Source: Desulfobacteraceae bacterium
Lineage (GTDB): Bacteria; Desulfobacterota; Desulfobacteria; Desulfobacterales; JAUWMJ01
Direction of reading: 5' to 3'
DNA: 10,806 bases
Assembly: GCA_030612225.1 (NCBI GenBank)
Contig: JAUWOH010000078.1
Coordinates: 1-10,806, forward strand
The translations under genes were made by a program, and so were the position numbers. Below the pieces are notes generated by a model. That model was not told the DNA's origin, made no database searches, and saw only the letters and a program-made list of their open reading frames with translations. Every line of letters starts with the position of its first letter. The stretch's first letter is position 1. Of the stretch, positions 1 through 5,978 are shown in pieces.

Positions 1-103
1 CTTCACTCTGGCAATGTTACCATTACCAGCGCATGACTCAGGGCTGATGTGGGTGGCTAATCCTTCATCATAGGACACTTGCAGTCCCTACTTCTTGCCG
101 GTT
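1..103. other. Debris at left edge, possible mobile-element remnant
   Basis: No complete gene. A short plus-strand reading frame is open from base 2 to a TAG at 71-73 (23 codons) and runs in from outside the window. It has no recognisable domain. Because it abuts the tandem 37-bp repeat and a truncated gene, I infer it is the margin of an inserted or decayed mobile element. No transposase is visible, so this is weak. Confidence 0.25.
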
Positions 104-177
104 TTAATCGGCGCTCTCAATAGTAGACTTGACCCCATTATTAATCGGCGCTCTCAATAGTAGACTTGACCCCATTA
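104..177. repeat. Two perfect tandem copies of a 37-bp unit
   Basis: Bases 104-140 and 141-177 are identical and directly adjacent. The unit starts TTAATCGGCG and ends GACCCCATTA. Read on the minus strand it begins TAATGGGGTCAAGTC, a style of sequence I associate with the flanks of small transposase genes in proteobacteria; that link is from memory and unverified. The right edge of copy 2 coincides with the point where the reading frame of the following decayed gene begins, so the repeat probably marks an insertion or excision boundary. Confidence 0.85.
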
Positions 178-590
178 CATTATAATTTTTTAATTAAACT
201 TTACGAACTGACACAGAAAAATTCATCTTCTCAGGTATCCATGTATGATGTAGGAGAGGCCATCGGGCTTGAGCGAGACGCTGCATTAAAAACAGCCGAA
301 GTGCTATTCGGATTTGAATTAGCGGAAATCAAAACCCTTGCAGGTGGTATCGGTATTACTGAAGACGGCCTTTCTGAGGTAATGAAAAATTTTCGTTTTT
401 ACTTGACCATTACACTATACTACGATACACAGAAAATTTGTTGGCCGATTTAAAGACAATAGCTGTTAAATTGACCTCTTCCTACCCTAAAATAAAAATT
501 ATCAGCGAATGCTTTCAATCCATTATCGATGTCTTACAAAAGGTCGATGCCGATGAACTTGTAAACCAGGCCAAAAGGGATATTCTGTAA
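178..590 (+). pseudogene. Decayed winged-helix-like protein gene, 5'-truncated and frameshifted
   Basis: The first part reads in one frame from the repeat boundary at 178 to about 440 (HYNFLIKLYELTQK...MYDVGEAIGLERD...GIGITEDGLSEV). This helix-turn-helix and wing-like pattern resembles small MarR-like or winged-helix DNA-binding proteins. That frame ends at a TAA at 451-453. A second frame, overlapping from about 381 and clear from 438, continues LLADLKTIAVKL...DELVNQAKRDIL to a TAA at 588-590 and looks like the natural helical C-terminus. The likely frameshift lies between about 381 and 440. The only start in the first frame, TTG at 166, lies inside the 37-bp repeat and has no ribosome binding site, so the native start is gone. 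It might be a 95-residue new protein, but the coherent C-terminal continuation argues for decay. The ancestral function is not recognised. Confidence 0.6.
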
Positions 591-1000
591 TTAATTAAGG
601 AAGAATGTATTATAGCTCGGACATGCTTTCGCCCAACTATCCCTCACTTCCCTGTCTGCCATTCCAGCGGAGGTGAGAATCCAGTAGCTGTTGGATAGGC
701 GAAATCTAATCTTTAGTTGAAAAGTCTTTAATCATTCACCTGCAAGTCATTCTGATTAAAGAGCCTCTGAATTCGTTCTCCCTGACAGTAGGACTATATG
801 AAGCCTCAAGGGTTGCATATGTCCCTCTTACACCGCTCATAGTATCTTCATTGATTAAGGATTGTGTAAATCTTTTCAAAATGTGAAATACATGCCATAA
901 AAGTTGTTAATTATTGTTATAAATTCTTATTCAGATCTTCGTTTCAATTGAGGTGACCATCTGGAATGTTTAGAAGTCATATTTTTATAACTTTTTTTGC
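591..1000. other. Gene-free stretch, no clear function
   Basis: No reading frame with a plausible start, ribosome binding site and protein-like composition was found on either strand. Bases 656-687 (CCATTCCAGCGG... GAGAATCCAG) look like a worn copy of the common bacterial intergenic repeat of the form CATTCCCGCG...GGGAATCC, though the inverted symmetry is mostly lost. The 860-1000 part is very AT-rich and leads into the putative promoter of the riboswitch transcript. Confidence 0.4.
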
Positions 1001-1007
1001 ATGATTT

Positions 1008-1040
1008 TTGATAGAAATCCTAAGAAATAGATTCTATAAA
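1008..1040 (+). promoter_or_regulatory. Candidate promoter for the riboswitch transcript
   Basis: TTGATA at 1008-1013 could be a -35 element. The AT-rich TTCTATAAA at 1032-1040 offers -10-like hexamers 18-21 bp downstream. Transcription from here would begin just before the aptamer. The match is mediocre and the region is generally AT-rich, so the position is tentative; some promoter must lie just upstream of the aptamer. Confidence 0.3.
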
Positions 1041-1056
1041 TTTAATTAGAGCGTAT

Positions 1057-1126
1057 TTGATAAAGCCAAACCTGCCGTGAGGCAGAGACGGAAAACCACG
1101 GGTCTTTGATAGATAGCCGGGTTGCC
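1057..1126 (+). ncRNA. Cyclic-di-GMP-I (GEMM) riboswitch aptamer
   Basis: The core elements of GEMM RNA appear in order: GCCAAACC (1065-1072); a UGCC/GGCA stem closed by a GUGA tetraloop (1073-1084); GAGACGGAAAACCACGGG (1085-1102), matching the family core GGGACGCAAAGCCACGGG; a short UCU/AGA-capped arm; and AGCCGGGUUGCC (1115-1126), the conserved 3' strand. Against the Vibrio Vc2 aptamer by hand, the G21-C46 pair appears swapped to C1066-G1091, a compensatory change that supports the fold. The A47 equivalent (A1092) is kept and the ligand-pairing position 20 is read as G1065, which would favour c-di-GMP over the A20-bearing cGAMP variant. That register is from memory and should be checked. 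The 3' strand is shared with the terminator that follows, so the aptamer probably acts as a switch for the protease gene downstream. Confidence 0.88.
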
Positions 1127-1154
1127 TTAGAATTAAGGTTGCTCGGCTTTTTTT
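1115..1154 (+). terminator. Intrinsic terminator, expression platform of the riboswitch
   Basis: AGCCGGGUUGCCUUAG (1115-1130) pairs with AAGGUUGCUCGGCU (1135-1148) to give a long stem with wobble pairs and one mismatch, followed by a run of seven T (1148-1154). The 5' half of this stem is the 3' strand of the GEMM aptamer, so aptamer and terminator are mutually exclusive. The simple reading is that ligand binding holds the strand in the aptamer and permits read-through, an ON switch. Confidence 0.85.
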
Positions 1155-1382
1155 GTTTAGGCTGGATAAACAGGTGGTTATAAACAAGAAACTCGGAAAT
1201 TATAAAAAATATAATGTTCCTCAAAAACTGTACAAGAGTTAAAGTACATAAAAAAATCTAAATTACTCAGTTTACCAAAAGAGGCATTGTATAAAGCCCG
1301 ACCATCATGAAATTCTTGTTATCCGTATTATCATCTTTATATCTTTTTGGAATTTTAACCCATTTTTAGAAAGGAGGTTTTT
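1155..1382 (+). other. Leader between riboswitch terminator and protease gene
   Basis: AT-rich leader of about 230 bases. It contains a possible 20-codon frame at 1307-1369 (ATG to TAG, peptide MKFLLSVLSSLYLFGILTHF) that stops directly before the Shine-Dalgarno sequence of the protease. The peptide is hydrophobic and signal-like, but no good ribosome binding site precedes its ATG. The strong Shine-Dalgarno AAGGAGG of the main gene is at 1371-1377. Confidence 0.4.
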
Positions 1383-4300
1383 ATGAAAAGAAAAATGGTG
1401 ATGAAGATAGCTTTGGGGTTGATATTGCCCCTGATAATTGCACTGCCAAGCTATTCAGCTGATATAAAAGCGATGCATGAAAATCAGCCTGTGTCCGGCA
1501 AGGCTATAACTTCCGACTCCCAGGGTCGGACTATCACAAAACCAGCGTTTGGTTTGCAGAGCATACGTATTCGTGGTCTCAAGATGCCTGTTATAGGCAT
1601 TGCTGCCGAGACCGCGAGCGGTGTTGTAAAATCTCTTATAAACACCGGATCATTAGATACAATTAAGGGTTTAAGCCCTGAAGAGATAAGCGGTTTGGAG
1701 AGCCGGGGAACCAATGTTACGGTGAAAAGAACTATGGTCGACAAGATGGGCAATAAGCATATCCGTACGTTTCAAAAATATCTGGGATTGACGGTTGTGG
1801 GCGCTGAGATCATTGTCCATATCGACAAACAAAACAGGATTTTTCAGATAAATGGTAAATATCTTCCAGCCCCAAGTATATCCGTTAGACCCTCAATTGA
1901 AGCAGAGACTGCCCTTCAGATCGGACTTGATGAGCAGCAGGGAAAGCCGGAACTTCGTGTCAGCAGTGATCCGGAGCTGGTGATCTACGGCGGCCGTCTG
2001 GCATACTTTTACGTAATCGAGCACAAGGGCCCGGACGTGGGGCAATGGCTCTACTATGTGGATGCTCAAACCGGCAAACTCCTTTTCCGTTACAACAATA
2101 TTCAATATGCTCCGCCAACATCAGGAAACGGTTCTCACCAAAGCATCTCGGGCAACCGGCTCGCCGGCGAAGACGGAAGTGTTGTAACTATGGAGGGCTG
2201 GCTGGACACTCCTACAAGCAACTATTTTATGTATAACTTTGGCGATTTATGGGGAATTTACGACGTTGATGTACCTGACTGGGAGCAGCAAGATACAAGC
2301 AGTAGTTGGGACACAACAGACCGGGCAGCTGTCTCAGCCGGTAATAACTTTGCGACGGTACAGGATTATGTCTCGAGTGTGATAGGCTTCAACAGTTTTG
2401 ATAATGCCGGAGCGTTTGCACGAGCCAATGTCCATGAGGGCACTGATTTCGTCAATGCTTACTGGGACGGCACGGACTTTCATTTCGGTGATGGTGATGG
2501 TGTAAGCGCTGGCCCCCTCACTACGCTTGATATCGTTGCCCACGAGTACGGCCACGCCCTTACCGATTATTCGTCCGACCTGTTCTATGCTTTTGAGTCC
2601 GGTGCCCTCAATGAATCCTATTCGGACATAGTGGGTTCCACCATAGAGTTTTACGCGCAGCCGGACGGCAGATCAAGTTATCCGAGTTCGTCTCCAGGCT
2701 ATTCCGATTGGCTCATAGGTGAAGACTGCTGGCTGGTAGCTGAAGCCCTGAGAAATATGAGGGACCCCATGTCATATAACTACCCTTCATATTACCGCGG
2801 CACGTACTGGATTTATGGCTCTTATGACTACGACTACGGAGGTGTCCATATCAACAGCTCTGCCCTTAATTTTGCATTCTATCTCCTTGCAGAGGGAGGA
2901 ACAGGAACAAATGACGGTAATGCCTACAATATTACAGGGATCGGCATTGAAGAGGCTGCAGAAGTTGCCATTAACGCCAACCTTTATTACCATACATCTT
3001 TAGACCAGTACAGTGATGCGAGACAGGCATGGATTAGCGCTGCAACAACTTTAGGTTATAATGTCGCTACTGTTAATGCCGTCTTTGATGCTATCGGTGT
3101 TTTTAACGGTTGGCATCAACCTGTTAGTTATCCCAACAACAATTTAGACCTTTATGCTAACCAGGATTTTCCCGCTAATGATAGCTTTAATATTTTTATT
3201 GCTGATGATTTTGTCTGTGCCGAAACCTGGGTGATTCAGGAGATCTTTGTCCCGGGAGGATTGTTTAGCGGCGGGACTACACTTATGAATGCCACGGCTC
3301 TTCATTTTGAGATTTATGCCAATAACGCCGGGGTCCCGGATGGTAATCCTGAAGGCGGGGGCAACCCTCCAATATGGAGCCTGTCTGTACCTCCAACAGA
3401 CTCACAGATAACTATAAATAACGGGACTGGAGACCTGCCATCTGATGTTACACTGAGTTTGGATACACTTGTAAGCCTTTCTGCCGGCACCTACTGGCTT
3501 GTCTTCTACCCTGAGATGCAGTTATCCGTCGGTGGTCAATACGGCAGGAATGCTTCAGATACTACTAACGGATACCATGCTCAGGTCATTAACCCGGGCG
3601 GCGGGTTCGGCTTTCCAACAACCTGGACACCGGTTACCTCAGCTTCAACATGGAACCTGGCACAACAGGACTTTGCATTTCGTATTGATATAACCACAGC
3701 CTCGGACATTGATGTGAGCCCAACCAGCCTTAATATGGATATTATGCCCAACGATACTGATACCCGTACGTTAAATATTGGTAATATCGGCAATGCCGAT
3801 CTTATTATAAGTGATATAGGCGATAATGCAGCCTGGCTGAGCCAAAGCCCGACAAACGGCACGGTTTCTCCAGGAGGCAACCTGCCGGTTCTGGTTACGT
3901 TTAATTCAGCGGGCATGAGCTTTGGCACATATAATGCCGCTATTGAAATTCAGAGTAATGATCCGGATGAAAATGTGGTAAACATCCCCGTCACAATGAA
4001 CGTGCTGGGCCCTGGGACTCTTCAGTTCAGCTCAGCGACATACTCTGTGAGCGAAAACGGCGGCACAGCAACAATCTCTGTGACCCGCACAAACGGTAGT
4101 CTCGGGGCAGTGAGCATAGACTATACCACAAGTGATGGTACTGCCTCTGATGGAAGCGACTACACTCTATCAAGCGGAACCCTTACCTGGAACAATGGTG
4201 ATGCAACTGCTAAGGCGATCTCTGTGTCCATTACCGACGATACGAACGAGGAAAGCAATGAGACTGTAAACCTGACTCTTAGCAATCCTCAGGGAGGCGC

Positions 4301-4424
4301 AACTTTAGGAACCCCAGGCGCGGCAGTACTTACCATCACAGATAACGACTCAACCGCCACCCCCCCCCCTGCCGGCGGCGGTGGAGGTGGCTGCTTCATT
4401 TCTACTGCGGCTTACGGTTTATAA
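1383..4424 (+). CDS. Secreted M4 (thermolysin-family) metalloprotease with Calx-beta and CFI-box tail
   Basis: A zinc endopeptidase of the thermolysin family, made as a preproprotein and exported by Sec. The ATG follows AAGGAGG with 5-nt spacing. Residues 1-26 form a signal peptide ending SYSA. Residues about 27-245 are the propeptide, with FTP-like (about 108-160) and PepSY-like (about 170-238) parts. The catalytic domain runs to about 575: an NAYW motif at 358-361, zinc ligands H387 and H391 in HEYGH with catalytic E388, third ligand E411 in GALNE (24 residues on, as in thermolysin), and H489 in GGVHINS as the transition-state histidine. Then come a beta-rich segment (580-773) I cannot name, an ASH/choice-of-anchor-D-like domain (774-875), a Calx-beta domain (878-990) and a Gly-rich CFI box (GCFISTAAYG) ending the protein. 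CFI-box tails usually continue for some 50 or more residues; here TAA follows at once. A 10-C run (4360-4369) precedes the box. Expression is probably set by the upstream GEMM riboswitch. Substrate is unknown. Confidence 0.93.
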   Translation: MKRKMVMKIALGLILPLIIALPSYSADIKAMHENQPVSGKAITSDSQGRTITKPAFGLQSIRIRGLKMPVIGIAAETASGVVKSLINTGSLDTIKGLSPEEISGLESRGTNVTVKRTMVDKMGNKHIRTFQKYLGLTVVGAEIIVHIDKQNRIFQINGKYLPAPSISVRPSIEAETALQIGLDEQQGKPELRVSSDPELVIYGGRLAYFYVIEHKGPDVGQWLYYVDAQTGKLLFRYNNIQYAPPTSGNGSHQSISGNRLAGEDGSVVTMEGWLDTPTSNYFMYNFGDLWGIYDVDVPDWEQQDTSSSWDTTDRAAVSAGNNFATVQDYVSSVIGFNSFDNAGAFARANVHEGTDFVNAYWDGTDFHFGDGDGVSAGPLTTLDIVAHEYGHALTDYSSDLFYAFESGALNESYSDIVGSTIEFYAQPDGRSSYPSSSPGYSDWLIGEDCWLVAEALRNMRDPMSYNYPSYYRGTYWIYGSYDYDYGGVHINSSALNFAFYLLAEGGTGTNDGNAYNITGIGIEEAAEVAINANLYYHTSLDQYSDARQAWISAATTLGYNVATVNAVFDAIGVFNGWHQPVSYPNNNLDLYANQDFPANDSFNIFIADDFVCAETWVIQEIFVPGGLFSGGTTLMNATALHFEIYANNAGVPDGNPEGGGNPPIWSLSVPPTDSQITINNGTGDLPSDVTLSLDTLVSLSAGTYWLVFYPEMQLSVGGQYGRNASDTTNGYHAQVINPGGGFGFPTTWTPVTSASTWNLAQQDFAFRIDITTASDIDVSPTSLNMDIMPNDTDTRTLNIGNIGNADLIISDIGDNAAWLSQSPTNGTVSPGGNLPVLVTFNSAGMSFGTYNAAIEIQSNDPDENVVNIPVTMNVLGPGTLQFSSATYSVSENGGTATISVTRTNGSLGAVSIDYTTSDGTASDGSDYTLSSGTLTWNNGDATAKAISVSITDDTNEESNETVNLTLSNPQGGATLGTPGAAVLTITDNDSTATPPPAGGGGGGCFISTAAYGL

Positions 4425-4491
4425 ATGATATGTTTCGTTGCAAATCACGACGGTTCGCAATTATAGAAAACATTATAAAAAAATAAAGAGT

Positions 4492-4526
4492 AAATAAGCG
4501 GGACTTGTTTCCCGCTTATTTGTTTT
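4492..4526 (+). terminator. Intrinsic terminator after the M4 protease gene
   Basis: AAATAAGCGGGA (4492-4503) pairs with TCCCGCTTATTT (4510-4521), a perfect 12-bp stem with a small loop, followed by a short T-rich tail (GTTTT). It lies 70 bp after the protease stop codon and separates it from the next gene. The symmetrical A/T flanks could allow action in both directions. Confidence 0.85.
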
Positions 4527-4561
4527 GGAACACAATTTGTCATATTTTATTCCTGCTTGAA

Positions 4562-4607
4562 AGGAAAAATTCCTGTTTCACGGGAAATTCCTTCCGCAAA
4601 TGCGGAA
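4562..4607. promoter_or_regulatory. Twin phased inverted repeats, candidate operator or enhancer site
   Basis: Two inverted repeats share the pattern TTCC...GGAA. One is TTCCTGT-TTC-ACGGGAA (4570-4586, one G:T pair) and the other TTCCGCA-AA-TGCGGAA (4592-4607, perfect). Their centres are about 21.5 bp apart, two helical turns. An overlapping AGGAA-AAA-TTCCT lies at 4562-4574. They sit about 180-200 bp upstream of the sigma-54-like promoter at 4781, a usual distance for enhancer-binding activators. They could instead be RNA hairpins; the protein partner is unknown. Confidence 0.45.
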
Positions 4608-4780
4608 AATATTGCCCTCTGATAAAAGTTCAATCAGTATAGTTCAATAAGGCTCCATAAGCTGCCTAATAAATATAAATTAAAAACACCTCACAATTTT
4701 CCCGTAATTACATACCTTTAGACCCTTTCCAAAAATAAAAATCTATTTATCCAAACAAATATTTTTCTTGATCTGAACCC

Positions 4781-4796
4781 TGGCATAGTGCGTGCA
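4781..4796 (+). promoter_or_regulatory. Sigma-54 (-24/-12) promoter
   Basis: TGGCATAGTGCGTGCA matches the consensus TGGCAC-N5-TTGCA with two mismatches. It has the invariant GG and GC dinucleotides exactly 10 bases apart. Transcription would start near 4807 and yield a leader of about 160 nt before the HExxH gene. An activator binding upstream would be required; the inverted repeats at 4570-4607 are candidates. Confidence 0.6.
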
Positions 4797-4870
4797 ATTC
4801 TGCTGAATAAAACCTTTGGGAGGCTCAAAATTCGTAAAGTTTTTTAATAAAATGCCGATAATTGGATAAA

Positions 4871-4901
4871 GGCGGTGAGTCAAAGGTTATATGCCACCGC
4901 C
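4871..4901 (+). other. Stable stem-loop in the leader of the HExxH gene
   Basis: GGCGGTG (4871-4877) pairs perfectly with CACCGCC (4895-4901) around a 17-nt loop. A second small hairpin (AACCGG/CCGGGTT, 4937-4954, one bulge) sits just before the ribosome binding site. The layout suggests a structured 5' untranslated region. I could not match it to a known riboswitch family; it lacks the GEMM core seen upstream of the protease. Confidence 0.45.
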
Positions 4902-4965
4902 GAGACACAAAAAACGCATTACTCCCAATTCGCTCCAACCGGCTTTTCCGGGTTAGGTGAGAATA

Positions 4966-5751
4966 ATGAAAAAAACTGTGATAGCCTTATTTCTGGCAGC
5001 AGGGATAATATTTACAATTCCTGTTAACGCAAACGCCCAAAGCGATTATGAGTTTTATTTCTTTGGCATCAATCTTAAATCCTTTCAGGATAGCAACTGG
5101 CTGGAATTAACCGCCGGTGCTGTGGCTTCGGTTCTGGTCCATGAGCTTGGTCATGCCCTGTACCTTCAATCCCAGGGAAAGGACTGGGACTTACAATCTT
5201 CATCATCTTCCGGGCTTGCCATACACACATCCGACTCTTTGTCAGAAAACCAGTACCGAAATTTTGGCAGAGCAGGTTTTGCACTGCAAACATTCATAGG
5301 CGCCGTACTGACAACTTTTGAAAAGACAAGATACTCTGATTTCACCAAAGGCTGGGTGGGAATGAATGCCTTTGAAGTCTGTTCTTATAATGGAAGAAAC
5401 CATGATATAGGCCATGATTTCGAGATGATTGAAAGGGGTGGAGGCAACGGAGACTTTGAGCTTGGAGTATTTTATTTAATCAGCTCATATAATTTACTGA
5501 AAATGGACGTGCCGGCACAAATGCCCTATTTTTCAGCTACATCACAAGCTAAAGTATGGCCGGAAAACTTTTATACCTGGGAAAAACAGTCAGATCAATA
5601 CATGTTAAGTTCATCCGACAAACCTGCCTGGCTTGGAAAAGAGCACTTGATTTTTAATCAAAATATTGACAAAGTAACTCATAATAACGATCTTGAGCTT
5701 TTTACAGCTTATGATAGTAGAAATAATCAATTTTTGATTAGCCGGAAATAG
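4966..5751 (+). CDS. Exported HExxH metallopeptidase-like protein, function unknown
   Basis: A 261-residue protein with an N-terminal signal peptide (about residues 1-25, cleavage near ANAQ-S) and an HELGH zinc-peptidase motif at 59-63 inside a hydrophobic stretch (GAVASVLVHELGHALYL), reminiscent of M50-type or M48-type motifs. A second hydrophobic stretch (GRAGFALQTFIGAVLT) follows. A His/Asp/Glu-rich segment with a glycine cluster (HDIGHDFEMIERGGGNGDFE) might supply a further metal ligand. I do not recognise a named family; proteolysis is inferred from the motif only. I chose ATG 4966 because AGGTGA at 4955-4960 gives correct spacing; the GTG at 4957 overlaps that site. It follows the M4 protease on the same strand but has its own terminator-separated unit with a sigma-54-like promoter and a long leader. 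Confidence 0.8.
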   Translation: MKKTVIALFLAAGIIFTIPVNANAQSDYEFYFFGINLKSFQDSNWLELTAGAVASVLVHELGHALYLQSQGKDWDLQSSSSSGLAIHTSDSLSENQYRNFGRAGFALQTFIGAVLTTFEKTRYSDFTKGWVGMNAFEVCSYNGRNHDIGHDFEMIERGGGNGDFELGVFYLISSYNLLKMDVPAQMPYFSATSQAKVWPENFYTWEKQSDQYMLSSSDKPAWLGKEHLIFNQNIDKVTHNNDLELFTAYDSRNNQFLISRK

Positions 5752-5978
5752 CTTTTTTCCGAGCAACTTTTCTTAAAAAACAAGGAGACCTTTGAAAGGT
5801 GGTAATTTTCGAAGTCTGCGCTTATCTGTTCGAGTTCAAGGAAGGCGAATATTTCAACCACAGGAATATATGGAATATTTCGAGGATTGAAATTTGAGCC
5901 TGACGCAGGCACTTTAGTGAAGCTTTAGCGCTAATCGGACAAAAAGTGCCTTTTTGCAAAGGTCTTACAGGGAAACAT
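5752..5978. repeat. Repeat-rich gap before kdsD
   Basis: No gene. It holds several short symmetric elements: ACCTTTGAAAGGT (5788-5800), GAATATTTC twice (5847-5855 and 5873-5881), GCCTG-ACG-CAGGC (5898-5910), the palindrome TTAGCGCTAA (5925-5934) and AAAAAG-TGC-CTTTTT (5941-5955). The composition resembles dispersed intergenic repeats of Desulfobacterales genomes, which I recall but cannot verify here. No clear promoter for kdsD was found; one must lie here or further upstream. Confidence 0.4.

Noticed and set aside
166..453. Intact 95-residue protein starting at TTG 166
   Set aside because: The start lies within the 37-bp repeat with no ribosome binding site, and the natural C-terminus continues in another frame to 590, so it is called as a pseudogene.
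656..687. Dispersed CATTCCCGCG-type repeat
   Set aside because: Only a worn resemblance remains and the inverted arms no longer pair well, so it is mentioned within the gene-free stretch and not called separately.
4868..4954. Second GEMM riboswitch before the HExxH gene
   Set aside because: There is a GC-rich stem and a CCGGGTT, but the CAAACC and GACGCAAAGCC core blocks are absent.
4957..4965. Upstream GTG start for the HExxH protein
   Set aside because: The GTG overlaps the AGGTGA ribosome binding site that fits the ATG at 4966, and the signal peptide begins naturally with MKKTV at 4966.
5946..5978. Upstream GTG start for KdsD
   Set aside because: It lies in a repeat-like AAAAAG-TGC-CTTTTT hairpin without a ribosome binding site and adds residues not seen in the family; ATG 5979 gives the usual length.
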